A stretch of 64,000 bases of DNA, taken from NCBI RefSeq assembly GCF_046546515.1, contig NZ_JBKHKJ010000002.1, positions 62,001-126,000 of the forward strand, in the 5' to 3' direction. A program made the translations under genes and the position numbers. The first letter of the stretch is position 1. Each line of letters begins with the position of its first letter. Positions 14,701-23,500 of this stretch are shown in pieces. Origin of the DNA: Parasediminibacterium sp046546515. GTDB taxonomy: Bacteria > Bacteroidota > Bacteroidia > Chitinophagales > Chitinophagaceae. The notes under the pieces are model-generated. The model made no database searches. It saw only the letters and a program-made list of their open reading frames with translations, and was not told where the DNA came from.

Positions 14701-17298
14701 ATCACCACCAATCTTTGTTGGAAGATCATAGAAATCAACTTTGGAAACCGAGATGCCCCCATCTGCTATGTTGGTTGTTATCAATGTAGTATCCCCTTGA
14801 AGCATCACTACCTTGTTTGCAGGGGTTAGGATGGTTATCGTTGGGTAGGCAATGGAAGCAATGCCAGCAGCACTAATTTGGATCCATTGGTGTGCTGCGA
14901 TGGTAAATGATTCTGAGACAGGATTGGATACAGTAATTATTTTGCTTGTATTTCCATCATTATAAAGGTAAAACTGATTGGCTGCATTGATGTAAACAAT
15001 GTAATTGCCATTATCACAAGTAAAAGTTGTTGCAGCGTCGGCATATGCAGAAAGACTATCAAAAGTAGCCATTATAGCTTGAGAACCTGTTTGCTGGCGC
15101 ACAATACTTACGGCAACATTTGCAGTAAAGGCCAAAGGGGTAGTTAGGGTAGTTAGTCCATTTAGGCTATCGTACCTACGGATGGTTATTGCAAAATTTT
15201 CATAAGGAGTTGTTCCTTTACAAGCCCATATCCCAGTGCCAGCATTGTTAATTGGGGTGGTATTCACCGAGGGTTGGTTATTTGTATTGTATGGATAAAG
15301 CACATTGGCAAAAGTAGCAGGTGCAGCTTGTGTTTTGCTATAATCTACTGTGGGTATTGCTGTGTTTGTACTGGCTATCCAACCCAAATAGGCAGGGGTT
15401 TTCTGCCCAGTAGCTGTTTTAACTGCCAAGCCATTGGTTTCAATAGGATAAACGAGTAGTTGTGGGGCGTTTGCACCAGCATTTATTGTCTTTACGGCTT
15501 TGGTGTTGTTGTCGATATTAGCGGCAGGCGCATTCAATTGGAAATAACAATCATATTTATGTGTGCCAGTGCCTTCCAAGAAATCTGTTACCACATAATA
15601 GTAGGGTTTTAAGAACACAATATGTCTTTTATGGGTAACTGAAAAATCTTTGCTTCCTGTATATTTCCTGCCAACGCCAGAGATATAGGTAGTGGGTTGG
15701 TAACCGTCGTTGTAAATGCCGCTAGTGTAATCAGCAACCTGATTGGTTAGCCAAGGCTGCGATGAGGGCTTGGAAACAACCTTGTTTTCAAAAATGTCAT
15801 CATTTTCCCTGTGCTGGTCTTTGCCATCAACTGTAATGGTATTGTGCGCAGAAGTAGCCTGCACATAAGCCCTCATTTGAGAGGTATTGTACATATAGCT
15901 ACCTGCTTCTACCAACAATGGGCTTCCGAAACAAGTGAGGTACAGGGACAAGCCATCCTCATGCCCATGCCACCATGAACCAATGGGGCCATTTTTAAAG
16001 AATAAATAGTTATCATTCAATTCCCATCCACTACGCATCAGGTTAAAGCCAGCCCAAGGAAAACGGTAACTAAGCGTATCCGGTGCTTTGCCCTTAGTCC
16101 TGCCACTGGTAAAGTATAGGAACTCAGGGTCGCCCCATGTAGTTGAAGCGGCATCTAACCCAGCACCAGCATTGTCAGAATTATCATTTGTTGGTGGCAC
16201 TAGCCCCGTTGGTTGCTGCACATACAAATCGAACCAATACATTTTCTTCAGCTTGTCTTCATACCCAGCAGGCAGGGCGTCATTATTTAGCCTGGAGATT
16301 TGTAGTACCTTTATATAAAAATCCCTGCACCAGTTTGCATAGCCTGGTGTTAACTCATTTTCTGCCCCATCTGGATAAACCGTTTCATCAAAAGAACGCA
16401 TCAAGAGCTTAAAAGCATCCGCTTTCCATGTTGGAGCATCTCTAAATTCAGGAAAAACCATAGACGCCACTGCTAATCCACAAGCTTCCAATATTTCGTG
16501 ATTGCTTGGTGCCACACCACTATTATAAAAATTATTTACGCCCCAGTTTGCACGCCAACATTGTGCAAGCATACCTTTTGCATAAGTAGTGTGTGCGGTG
16601 TCCACAAAAGAAATGGAAGGCAGGAAATGATAATAGGCATCGTTCCAGGTATCTTGCAGCCTCACTCCTAAGGCAATGCTATTTTGTGTAACAGAATATT
16701 CAATATTAGTGGTTAGATCGGTAGGGTTTTTACTTACCCAATCGCACATTTGATTTACCCAAGCACGTGCATATGCCTCATTTCTAGTTTTATAATAACC
16801 ATTACTCAATGAACGCCAGAATTGAAACCGTGACATACCTGCACTAAAGTTGGGGTCGTAGTTGGGGTCTGACTTTGGGAGGGGGCTATACGCCCAATTG
16901 ATATTGATAACTTTTGGGCCAAAATCGTAGTTAGGCGGAATGAACCCTTGTTGGTTGCCCCCCAGCCAGTTGCGAGCAATCCTTGCGGCATTAGAATCAA
17001 CGGCAGTGCTTGTATCGGCAGGAAGGTTTGCACCAAGTGAAATCCATTTAGTAGGGTAGGTTCTTCTATAAGCCAAATAAGCCTGCTTAGCCAAAGCATA
17101 ATTGCCTGCATTAACAGCAGACTTTACAGCACCCATGCCTGGGTAGTTTACATTCAATGCCGTAAATAGTGTTGCATCGGATATTGGCCCGTTTGCTGGC
17201 GTGGCCTGTGCCTTAACTTCATTGCTTTTGCCGATAATTATTGCCATCAACAACAATAGCATGAAGCTTTTTTGTACTACCCTTATCATTTTTTTCAT
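11788..17298 (-). CDS. Multidomain heparinase II/III-type lyase with carbohydrate-binding modules and T9SS sorting domain
   Basis: 1836 residues with a signal peptide (1-30). The toroid domain (about 40-440) carries N266-H267 (APSNHEI), Y320 in DGAENELTPGYANW, and H444-G-H446 at the start of the beta-sandwich (about 430-830). These match the Asn/His/Tyr/His set of PL15/PL17-like lyases. Then follow Ig-like and CBM6/CBM35-like modules: Ig about 845-950, FEAEDF module about 955-1060, QAENY module about 1065-1200, two Ig-like domains about 1210-1400, FEAENW module about 1405-1510 and KAEDW module about 1515-1650. After a LPVKL linker, an Fn3-like stretch and a T9SS type A sorting domain (FPNP motif, about 1755-1836) end the protein. 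It is probably an outer-surface or secreted lyase. Compared with its paralogues, the His after the catalytic Tyr (GYHNW) is Ala here. Confidence 0.9.
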   Translation of the reverse strand: MKKMIRVVQKSFMLLLLMAIIIGKSNEVKAQATPANGPISDATLFTALNVNYPGMGAVKSAVNAGNYALAKQAYLAYRRTYPTKWISLGANLPADTSTAVDSNAARIARNWLGGNQQGFIPPNYDFGPKVININWAYSPLPKSDPNYDPNFSAGMSRFQFWRSLSNGYYKTRNEAYARAWVNQMCDWVSKNPTDLTTNIEYSVTQNSIALGVRLQDTWNDAYYHFLPSISFVDTAHTTYAKGMLAQCWRANWGVNNFYNSGVAPSNHEILEACGLAVASMVFPEFRDAPTWKADAFKLLMRSFDETVYPDGAENELTPGYANWCRDFYIKVLQISRLNNDALPAGYEDKLKKMYWFDLYVQQPTGLVPPTNDNSDNAGAGLDAASTTWGDPEFLYFTSGRTKGKAPDTLSYRFPWAGFNLMRSGWELNDNYLFFKNGPIGSWWHGHEDGLSLYLTCFGSPLLVEAGSYMYNTSQMRAYVQATSAHNTITVDGKDQHRENDDIFENKVVSKPSSQPWLTNQVADYTSGIYNDGYQPTTYISGVGRKYTGSKDFSVTHKRHIVFLKPYYYVVTDFLEGTGTHKYDCYFQLNAPAANIDNNTKAVKTINAGANAPQLLVYPIETNGLAVKTATGQKTPAYLGWIASTNTAIPTVDYSKTQAAPATFANVLYPYNTNNQPSVNTTPINNAGTGIWACKGTTPYENFAITIRRYDSLNGLTTLTTPLAFTANVAVSIVRQQTGSQAIMATFDSLSAYADAATTFTCDNGNYIVYINAANQFYLYNDGNTSKIITVSNPVSESFTIAAHQWIQISAAGIASIAYPTITILTPANKVVMLQGDTTLITTNIADGGISVSKVDFYDLPTKIGGDTASPYQYVYTASTIGTHAITAKLTNQFGTVVTAPSTKVSVNLFEAEDFTSNNSGNVVVDSARSGLAKVAGINAGGWLEYNLNLNNGGKYTLDINLLNSIAGNTFSVSIDGVAIANDGSLLGAVNIPVSGSYQTIAIPSFDIASGSHKLRVTFNSGIDGVDFNQITFINYYAIPGLIQAENYLKSGSNSAISGHSLINQAAIPESGGGGVAIGNLDSNWVQYAVDVAKAGTYSLQMNISDRYSNSYPGGSKRIDVMLGNTLLKSVTMPSNTYYSTSLIGFATVNTTITFPTVGKQVITLNLYGGSTSLDWMNFAPTGMAATITSPANNSTYNSLSNVNISATATATGGGISKVEFYNGEQLLATDNAGPYSYNWANIPAGIFRVTAKAYDALGNGFYAAPITIVGKNTTPKVSIASPQQYTTFLNGSYFDIAANATDTDGSVASVQFNNGASNIGIATDSPYIYQWYGSATGTYNVAAIATDNLGATTTSKPITISVGLFEAENWIAQQGTDTISFASASNGKEVYKIDTANNYLDYLVNVDNSGQFLLGLYLTNANDGKFLSVAVDGVPVSLDGITAQNISLPISQGTNPVWTPPFDIPAGTHTIRIKFIGGVDAFDYMKIQAINYQEVPGMIKAEDWTINGTDVLVAPTLKVAAYTNFNNITGTSVSGLDQNWVEYAVTVDTPGIYKIDLTLANKYSTTWTGPTILPYSAPAVVYKRVDLLLDGKYQQSVRFPSSTYDSTKTKIGFNVVSTDSFYFPTPGRHILKLYFYGNTINYDSMNLSLLVSTLPVKLDNYTAKSTDGKTVRVEWSTTHGINSDYFVVQRSYDGRGFAPIGKILSLSNGNFEMHYDFIDNNPVLGNNYYRLVEVGKDGKMTYYDVKLVVIKGDNTPLAFSLFPNPLHQSQLSILLPILINGNADIQLVNNQGQIVYHKTMKVNGQGFSLVLPQSLSTGIYTVKINRFAPQKLFISK

Positions 17299-17316
17299 AT
17301 AGCAAACACATTTAAA

Positions 17317-17345
17317 CTTCCCGAAAGTTTAAAACTTTAGGGAAG
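17317..17345 (-). other. Hairpin in the leader of the 1836-aa lyase gene
   Basis: CTTCCCGAAAGTTT (17317-17330) pairs with AAACTTTAGGGAAG (17332-17345), with one mismatch and a very small loop. It lies 19 bp before the ATG of the lyase gene, inside its expected 5' leader. It might act as a regulatory structure or a weak terminator of read-through from the gene ending at 17458. Confidence 0.45.
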
Positions 17346-17457
17346 TGAATACACCATTTTATACTGCTCTGCATAGGATCATATTTAAGTATGAATACTA
17401 AATTAAGTTAATACTGGCTAAGTACTTACGCTTAAATACCATATTACAAAGCACTAC

Positions 17458-19179
17458 TTATAACTTAACTATTTTTTCTGTTACCACCCTATCCCCAGAA
17501 CTCAATTGTAAAATATAACTACCTGCTTTAATATTGCTTATGTCAATTGTATGAACAATTGTACCCTTATTTAAAACAGATTGATAAACAACAATGCCAA
17601 CAGGGGAAACAATGCGCAATGTTGCATTTGACTGCAACTGGGTGTAAGCCAAGCTTACAATACTCCTAGCAGGGGTAGGGAATAATTTTAAGGAGAAACT
17701 ATTTTCATTGCTGTTTTTTAGGGAAATTACATTGCTGTAATTGCCTATGCCATTTTTTTCTTTTGTAAAAAGCCTGTAATAATTGATGGTTCCTGGGTTT
17801 GCATCTACAAAGCTATACTGGGCTTTTGAATGGTTTAAGGCATCAATAGTAGCTAATGGCGCAAAACCTTGCCCATCATTGCTCTTTTCTATCGTGTACG
17901 ATATTATGTCTACTTCATTTGCCGTTTGCCAAGTTAATGTATTTGTTCCTTTTGCCGCAATACCCTCAAAAGAAACAAGCTTAACTGGCAAACTACCTGC
18001 TTCTGGCGCAAAAGCTACCCCCCTGAAAGACTGGTTGGTACCGGCTGTAGCTATTACTAAAGAATCAGCGGTAAATGGATTGCTAAAACTTGGCACGGTG
18101 TCGTTTACCCAGCCTGTGGTATCGGTAAACCGCACAACCTGCGAACTGCCTTTTACATTTACAGTACCCCTTGTTACAAACAAATTGATTGTATGGCCAG
18201 TTGCAGTGCCAATAACACCTTGATATAAACTTGCACTTGAATCATATCCATTGGTTTGAACCCATTTGCCATTGCTTTGCTTACAAAATTTAATCAATCC
18301 ATTGCCAGTAAGATGGCTAGAAGCCGTATTTGCCACATACATCACGTCATACCCTGGAATGGTGTCATTTAAGTCGAATAAATAAAACTGCTCAGGTGTA
18401 GGCAGCGTTGCAGTAATGGTATCGCCCTGTGCATTGCTGCTTAGGTTGGACAAATTACTGATATTAGAAACAGTGTTTCCTGCTGGAGGTGCAGTAGTTG
18501 GCAACAATGGCTTAGTAACACTAGTTTTGCCAGTATCTGTTACCACTGTACCGTTTACGCTAGCCAAAACAATATAATTTACCGAATAAGAAGAAAAGTA
18601 TAATTGCCCACTGAATATGTTTACGCTGTTACAAACCGGTGCCTTATAATTAACAATAGCGGGCAACGCATTTTGGCTACCAAAAGGCACATACCCAATG
18701 CCACCCCATGCCCCCACAGCCCAGAAACCACTGCCATCGGAGGTAGCAACGCATCGTGGCGAAACATTAAAGGGCGCAGTAGCTGGGAAAGTAGTAGAAA
18801 CATCAACGCCCCCGTCTATACCAATACGGGCAATGGAACGGGGAACTGCTGTGTTTTTGGTGGGACTGGCAGTTCCCGAATCTGCCGCATAGCCTACCAA
18901 CGTAAGGTAACGGCCATCTGCCGACCTATTCAAAAGCCCCTCGGTAGCTGCTGTACCTGTAATGGTTACTGGTATTCCGCTAGTAGAAAACCGGGGAAGG
19001 TTAATGGTTTGAACTAATTGCCCAGCAGGGGTATATTCATCTAAAACCACCGGGAAGGCACTAGAATATTTATTTAATACCCGGGATACTACAATATTGC
19101 CCTTTGTGAAAGGCACTTGTGCATGTAATACACTTACAAACAAAACAAAACACAGGAAATTTAGTAGAACATATTTCAT
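17458..19179 (-). CDS. Secreted T9SS-sorted protein of unknown function, possible beta-propeller
   Basis: 573 residues with a signal peptide (1-21). Residues about 25-390 consist of short beta-strand segments (for example LLNRSADGRYLTLVGYAAD and RCVATSDGSGFWAVG), suggestive of a beta-propeller-like fold, but no named family is recognised. The LPVKLVSFEG linker (about 395) introduces an Fn3-like region, and residues about 490-573 form a T9SS type A sorting domain (KLFPTPARS). No catalytic motif is visible. It lies in the run of lyase genes, after the giant proteins in transcription order, so it may bind or recognise the target glycan; this is inference. Confidence 0.7.
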   Translation of the reverse strand: MKYVLLNFLCFVLFVSVLHAQVPFTKGNIVVSRVLNKYSSAFPVVLDEYTPAGQLVQTINLPRFSTSGIPVTITGTAATEGLLNRSADGRYLTLVGYAADSGTASPTKNTAVPRSIARIGIDGGVDVSTTFPATAPFNVSPRCVATSDGSGFWAVGAWGGIGYVPFGSQNALPAIVNYKAPVCNSVNIFSGQLYFSSYSVNYIVLASVNGTVVTDTGKTSVTKPLLPTTAPPAGNTVSNISNLSNLSSNAQGDTITATLPTPEQFYLFDLNDTIPGYDVMYVANTASSHLTGNGLIKFCKQSNGKWVQTNGYDSSASLYQGVIGTATGHTINLFVTRGTVNVKGSSQVVRFTDTTGWVNDTVPSFSNPFTADSLVIATAGTNQSFRGVAFAPEAGSLPVKLVSFEGIAAKGTNTLTWQTANEVDIISYTIEKSNDGQGFAPLATIDALNHSKAQYSFVDANPGTINYYRLFTKEKNGIGNYSNVISLKNSNENSFSLKLFPTPARSIVSLAYTQLQSNATLRIVSPVGIVVYQSVLNKGTIVHTIDISNIKAGSYILQLSSGDRVVTEKIVKL

Positions 19180-19461
19180 ACGGCTATTCTTATTTAGGTG
19201 ATAAAAAATTTAAGCAAGCCTATGAGTAACTAACGTTCTTTTTAATGCCAACTACTACATTGGTTGAAAAAAAATTAAAACTAGGCTCAGCCATAAGCCT
19301 CGGCAAATTCTTTTTTTTGGGGTGCTGGTGTACCGCAACCGATTATTTCATACAAAATAGATAGGTGCAAATCAAAAACTTATAGCCCATTTTGAAGGGG
19401 CGGCCGCTTGTTTTGGCTGGCTTTTGGCAGCCTAAATTTAGTTTCGAGGGTTTTATATACC

Positions 19462-19880
19462 ATAACTCATTGAAATACAGTGTTTTATGTTTTTAAGGAG
19501 TGCTTATTTCATGCGTATTTTGTGCTTATTTTATGCCTATTTTATGCCTATTTTGTGCCTATTTTGTGCTTATTTTATGCTTATTTTTCGCAGAAAAGTG
19601 AGTACTTTTTTCGTGTTTTTTTGAGTGTGGATGCAATTCATCATTGCGTTTTTTTGTCTGTTAAAAATGAGCCCCACGGGACAACAAACCAAGGCTAGGG
19701 TAACCGCAGGAATTGTGCTAATGAAAACAAGGAGCCCTATACTACAAAGTTGGGGTTGATTTGGGATATATGCAAAAGGACAATCCTATATGGGGGAAAT
19801 ATGCCCCCATGAGCAACCAAAAATGCCCCCATGGTGGTAGCATATTATTAACAATGGCATTTAGTAAATTATCAATAAAA
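19462..19880. repeat. Composite repeat element, copy C (right side lost)
   Basis: The left terminal motif ATAACTCATTGAAATACAG (19462-19480) differs from copy A at one position. It is followed by an 11-bp array with a completely different core (TGCYTATTT), then GTGTTTTTTTGAGTG (shared with copy A), a TGTTAAAAAT word (also shared), and the 29-bp left palindrome arm (19782-19810), identical to copy A. The right arm is missing; only a direct ATGCCCCCAT word follows. A single TATCAATAAAA unit at about 19870 is all that remains of the second array. Confidence 0.7.
19499..19627 (+). repeat. 11-bp tandem array, TGCYTATTT core (copy C)
   Basis: Eight uninterrupted 11-bp units of the form NNTGCYTATTT occupy 19499-19586. 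Three or four degraded units follow that return to GTGAGT and GAGTG words, like copy A. The flanks match copy A while the unit sequence does not. Translation in any frame gives an 11-residue peptide repeat, which explains the open frame here. Confidence 0.85.
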
Positions 19881-19906
19881 AAGCTACGCTTCAAGAGCTA
19901 CCCTCG

Positions 19907-20158
19907 GGGCAAACGCATCAAAATTTAATCTGCCCCTAATTGTCTATTTTATTCAAAAATACCTCTTTTCAGTCCTTTTGCCTCGTAGCCGGCGAGCTTC
20001 GTCCTGGCAACGCCACTCTATTTTATCCTTTGAAAAAAATATGCTGCGCATTTTTTTCAATTTTGGCTATGCCAAAACCGTATAAAATAAGGTGGCTTAT
20101 GCCAGGACTGGTGTCAAACTCGAAGATTCGAGCAAAAAGAATTTTGATGCGTTTACCC
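19907..20158. repeat. Long inverted-repeat (MITE-like or structured RNA) element
   Basis: The outer arms GGGCAAACGCATCAAAATT (19907-19925) and its complement at 20140-20158 match at 18 of 19 positions. Further in, CCTGGCA/CCAC/ATTTTAT words at 20003-20026 pair with their complements at 20082-20106. The centre is a TTGAAAAAAA / TTTTTTTCAA hairpin (20030-20060). The whole interval can therefore fold into one interrupted stem. No ORF is present. Confidence 0.65.
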
Positions 20159-20163
20159 TGGGG

Positions 20164-20372
20164 CTACCCTGTACACACATCTCTAGTTTAACTAAAGAGA
20201 AGAGCTTAACCGCAGAGGTTTGCAAAGCCATTTAACGCAGAGAAGGCGCAAAAGCGATGCAAACAAAAGGTAAAACGCTTCGCTTAAAGGACGCAAAGTT
20301 TAGGCAAAACCTCTACTTTATACCTAAATCCCTCTTTTTAAAAATGTTTAAAAAGATGTGTGTACACGGTAG
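20164..20372. repeat. Inverted repeat pair enclosing repeat R
   Basis: CTACCCTGTACACACATCT (20164-20182) and its complement at 20354-20372 match with one mismatch over 19 bp. They bracket 171 bp that contain repeat R copy 2. The left arm directly abuts the element ending at 20158. Confidence 0.6.
20206..20301 (+). repeat. Dispersed repeat R, copy 2
   Basis: TTAACCGCAGAGG start, GCAAAG words, GGTAAAACGCTTCGCTTAAA, then GGACGCAAAG. Same order as the copies at 11622 and 49518, but more diverged at the left end. Confidence 0.65.
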
Positions 20373-20415
20373 GTTTCAAGGGACATAAAGTTTAGGCGGA
20401 GGTTGCCTACATTTA

Positions 20416-20446
20416 GAGTGAGCCACTCTTGGAGAGTTGCTCACTC
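20416..20446. other. GAGTGAGC hairpin
   Basis: GAGTGAGCCACTCT pairs with AGAGTTGCTCACTC around a three-base loop, with one mismatch. A related TTAGAGTGACCCACTCTT word occurs about 85 bp to the right. It lies about 95 bp after the stop codon of the giant gene that ends at 20542 (minus strand), so it could lie in its 3' untranslated region. Confidence 0.5.
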
Positions 20447-20541
20447 GTGCCACTGCCCGCAAATTCAACCCTCCTCATTTTGTCAGGAGTTAGAGTGACC
20501 CACTCTTTTGGAGTATATACTTCATTTACAATTGCGTTATT

Positions 20542-23500
20542 TTAATGCTCCTCAACCGATAATTGTGCTTTTGCTTCTCCCGAATCAGCATTCTTTACAA
20601 CAAGCTTGTACATCCCTGCTGCCAATTTATTTTGCAGCATTAAATTATAATCCTGTTTCACCCCGTTATGGATAAGCGGCAATTGCTCTATTTTTTTTCC
20701 AATCATATCATACAAAACAACCTCGTACCTGCCTGCTGCAAACCCTTTTAAATAAAGACTAAACGCATTGCCTGATAGCGGGTTTGGATAAACAACAATA
20801 GATGCCTTTGCTGGATTCCCTTGTATAAAAACAGTATTGCTATACCATACTTTGCTTGTTTTGCCAATAGCTTTTATCCTGTAATAGCTGTTTTCAACAA
20901 GGCTTTTATTAATGCTGAACGTGTACCTGGAAACTGAATCGATACCTTTTACAGTGCCTATTGCACTAAACAGTTGCCCATCAGTTGATGCTTCAATTAT
21001 AAAGGTATCCAAGCCTGGAAAGGAAGTTTGCCACGCTAGCCCAACAGCCCCATTTGCCTTGATGGCTGCTAAGCTTATTGCATCTATTGCCAATGTATTT
21101 GACTTGTTGACTACCAATACAAACCTATTGGCACCCTGCGAGTTGGTATCGGCGGTAACAGCAAAACCATAGCTTGGGTTAGCCCTTATGTCTAACACTT
21201 TGTTTAAGAATTTATCCCATAGATTGATGGATATATTGCCGTTGAAGAGTTCGTACTGGCTAAACCTTATCTGCAGGTTGCCTGTTGAGGAGCTATGCAC
21301 ATGTAGCTGTATTGAATCGGGCAGCAAAGGGGTTTTCATCGTGCTTACAGCTAGTGGCAGCCCCCCCTTTACCAATGCAATAAACTGGGGATTGCCCATG
21401 TTCAAGGAATAAGTATCGAAAATAGTGTATGCGGTATCAGAAATTTGGGCATCATCCCCAAACAGCGCCACGGCATCGTCTATAAAAGTACTGTCTGTAT
21501 TGGCCAAGGTAACCCTTACCTTATCATTCCAAGCATTACTGCCACCAACGCCAAAGATGGATACCCCATTCTTGGGCAAGCTTATTTTTTGTTGCTCGCT
21601 GAATGACACAGCGGCATCTGCCGCAGCCGTCCGCTCCACAAAAAATGCCGAGCCAGAGGGGATTATCAAGTCGGTGGCATTGTCTGCAACATAATCATTT
21701 GGCCAATAGCCTGTGCTTATTTTGGTGGCCTTGTTCCAGCTGCCATACCCGTTGGTGTTATTGCCATTAATAGCCAACATCCATATGTTGTTGGTAATAA
21801 GGCTGCTATTGGCATTTAGAAAAGCCGTTGCGCTTAAAGCGGCAGGAAAGGGGTTGCCCAGCAAAGTGTAGGCACTTGATGTGCTTCCTGTGCTTGTGGT
21901 GCCATAAACATTGGCAGTAGGCGACGTGTTGTATGCACCCGTTGCAGACAATACCACCGAATCGGGTGCAGCGGGGGTGTAGGTGTTTAACTGGTTGTTG
22001 CACCCGCCCCCGTTGCCCCTGCTGCCTCTAATCATTACCAAGTACCCTACCCCGGGGGTGAGGCTGGTAGCATTGGTATTGGGGATGCTTACCCAGCGGG
22101 TATTGTTTAGCAATGGGGCATTGTAGGTGTAAAAAGAAGGCTTGTTGGTTTGGGTAACGTCAAAGCCATTGCTATTGGCACTGCCACAAACCTGGCCGCC
22201 GGCCCCGCTGCCCGTTATATATACCTGTTGCTGCCAAGCGTTGCTTATTAGCTGGCTCACGGGGCTGCTTAGCAAAGCGTATTTCCTAGTAGCCTTTGCT
22301 GGGATATACCGCTGTACTGTAATATTGCCCGCAATGCCAGTACCCGACATAATTGGCGTTATGCTTGCTGTGGCCAAGCTGCTGCTCCTCAATGTTAGGT
22401 TACCGTTTGTATTGAGTGTGCCCGAAAGCAAATTGAGCGTTCCCGTAATAGCCAAGCTATTGCTTCCCGGTGCAATGGATGCGCCATGCGAGTTGTTTAG
22501 CATAAGGTTGCTTATGGTGCCATTGCCAAGGATTAATTGTGCCGAAGTACCTATTAATGACACCAAACCGCTGCCATAAATAAGCCCATTGTTGCTCAAG
22601 CTATCCCAAATATTCAGGTTGCCCATGTTATTTACAGCGGCTTTGTTGTAAACAACCAGGTTGTGCACCGCTTCCGTATCATTTACCGTTGGCAGGGCAG
22701 CAATACTGGGAATGATTGCACTGGTACTGGCACTGGGCAATCCATTGTTCCAGTTATTGGTATTGTTCCAAAGCGTATCATAAGCCCCGTTCCAAACTGT
22801 TAATGTAGGCGGCAAAGATTTGACTAGGGTGAAGGTTAAAGAGTCGAAACTGACCACATTCCCATAGAAATAAATCTTTAAGATATGCTTGCCTGGAGTG
22901 GCAAAATTGAAAGTGGGTGTAGAGGCCGTGCCAAAACCAATGACGGTACTACCCGAATTCCAAGTATAAGAAGGAAAAGGAAGCGAAAGCTGGTAGGTGG
23001 TATCAACCAACACATCTACACGCATGGTGGTTACTGGTGCTGCGCCATAAGTAATGGTTGGCCCTGTCCAGCCACTGTTGCTGTACCTATTAGATAACCG
23101 CATAGATAGTTGATAAGTTCCAGCAGAATCCACATTTACGGCATAAGCCACCCAGTTTTTATTTAGATTGGTAACCGCAACCCCACTTACGCCATTCTTA
23201 TCCGTGTAGGCATAAGCCGTGTTCAAGGCAGCGGTTGGTATGGTATCTGAACCATAGCATGAATAGCTGTTTGCACTCATGGTTCCGGGAATCTCTTGAT
23301 AATTTAAATCCATCAGAGAAATATAATTCAGGGTATCAACATTGCCCGTAAACTTCAGGGTAATGGTATGTGTGCCTGCACTTAAATCGAAAGGGGGTAA
23401 CCATACAGGCAGCGTATCGGATAATTTATGTATAGGCAAGGCATAGCTTGCAAGGGGCAAACTATCCACAGCGGCGGGAGCACCATCTACCAGCCATTGA

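Larger units (their letters stand above)
19180..20541. other. 1.36-kb repeat-rich non-coding interval
   Basis: No credible gene. From left to right it holds: about 280 bp of unremarkable AT-rich sequence; composite element copy C (19462-19880); a long inverted-repeat element (19907-20158); an inverted pair (20164-20182 and 20354-20372) around repeat R copy 2; and a GAGTGAGC hairpin (20416-20446) with a related TTAGAGTGA word at about 20500. The open frames here are products of the arrays. Confidence 0.7.

Noticed and set aside
19480..19698. 72-codon open frame with an 11-residue peptide repeat
   Set aside because: It is a translation of the 11-bp DNA array; any frame through such an array gives an 11-residue repeat. 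There is no ribosome-binding site or relative.
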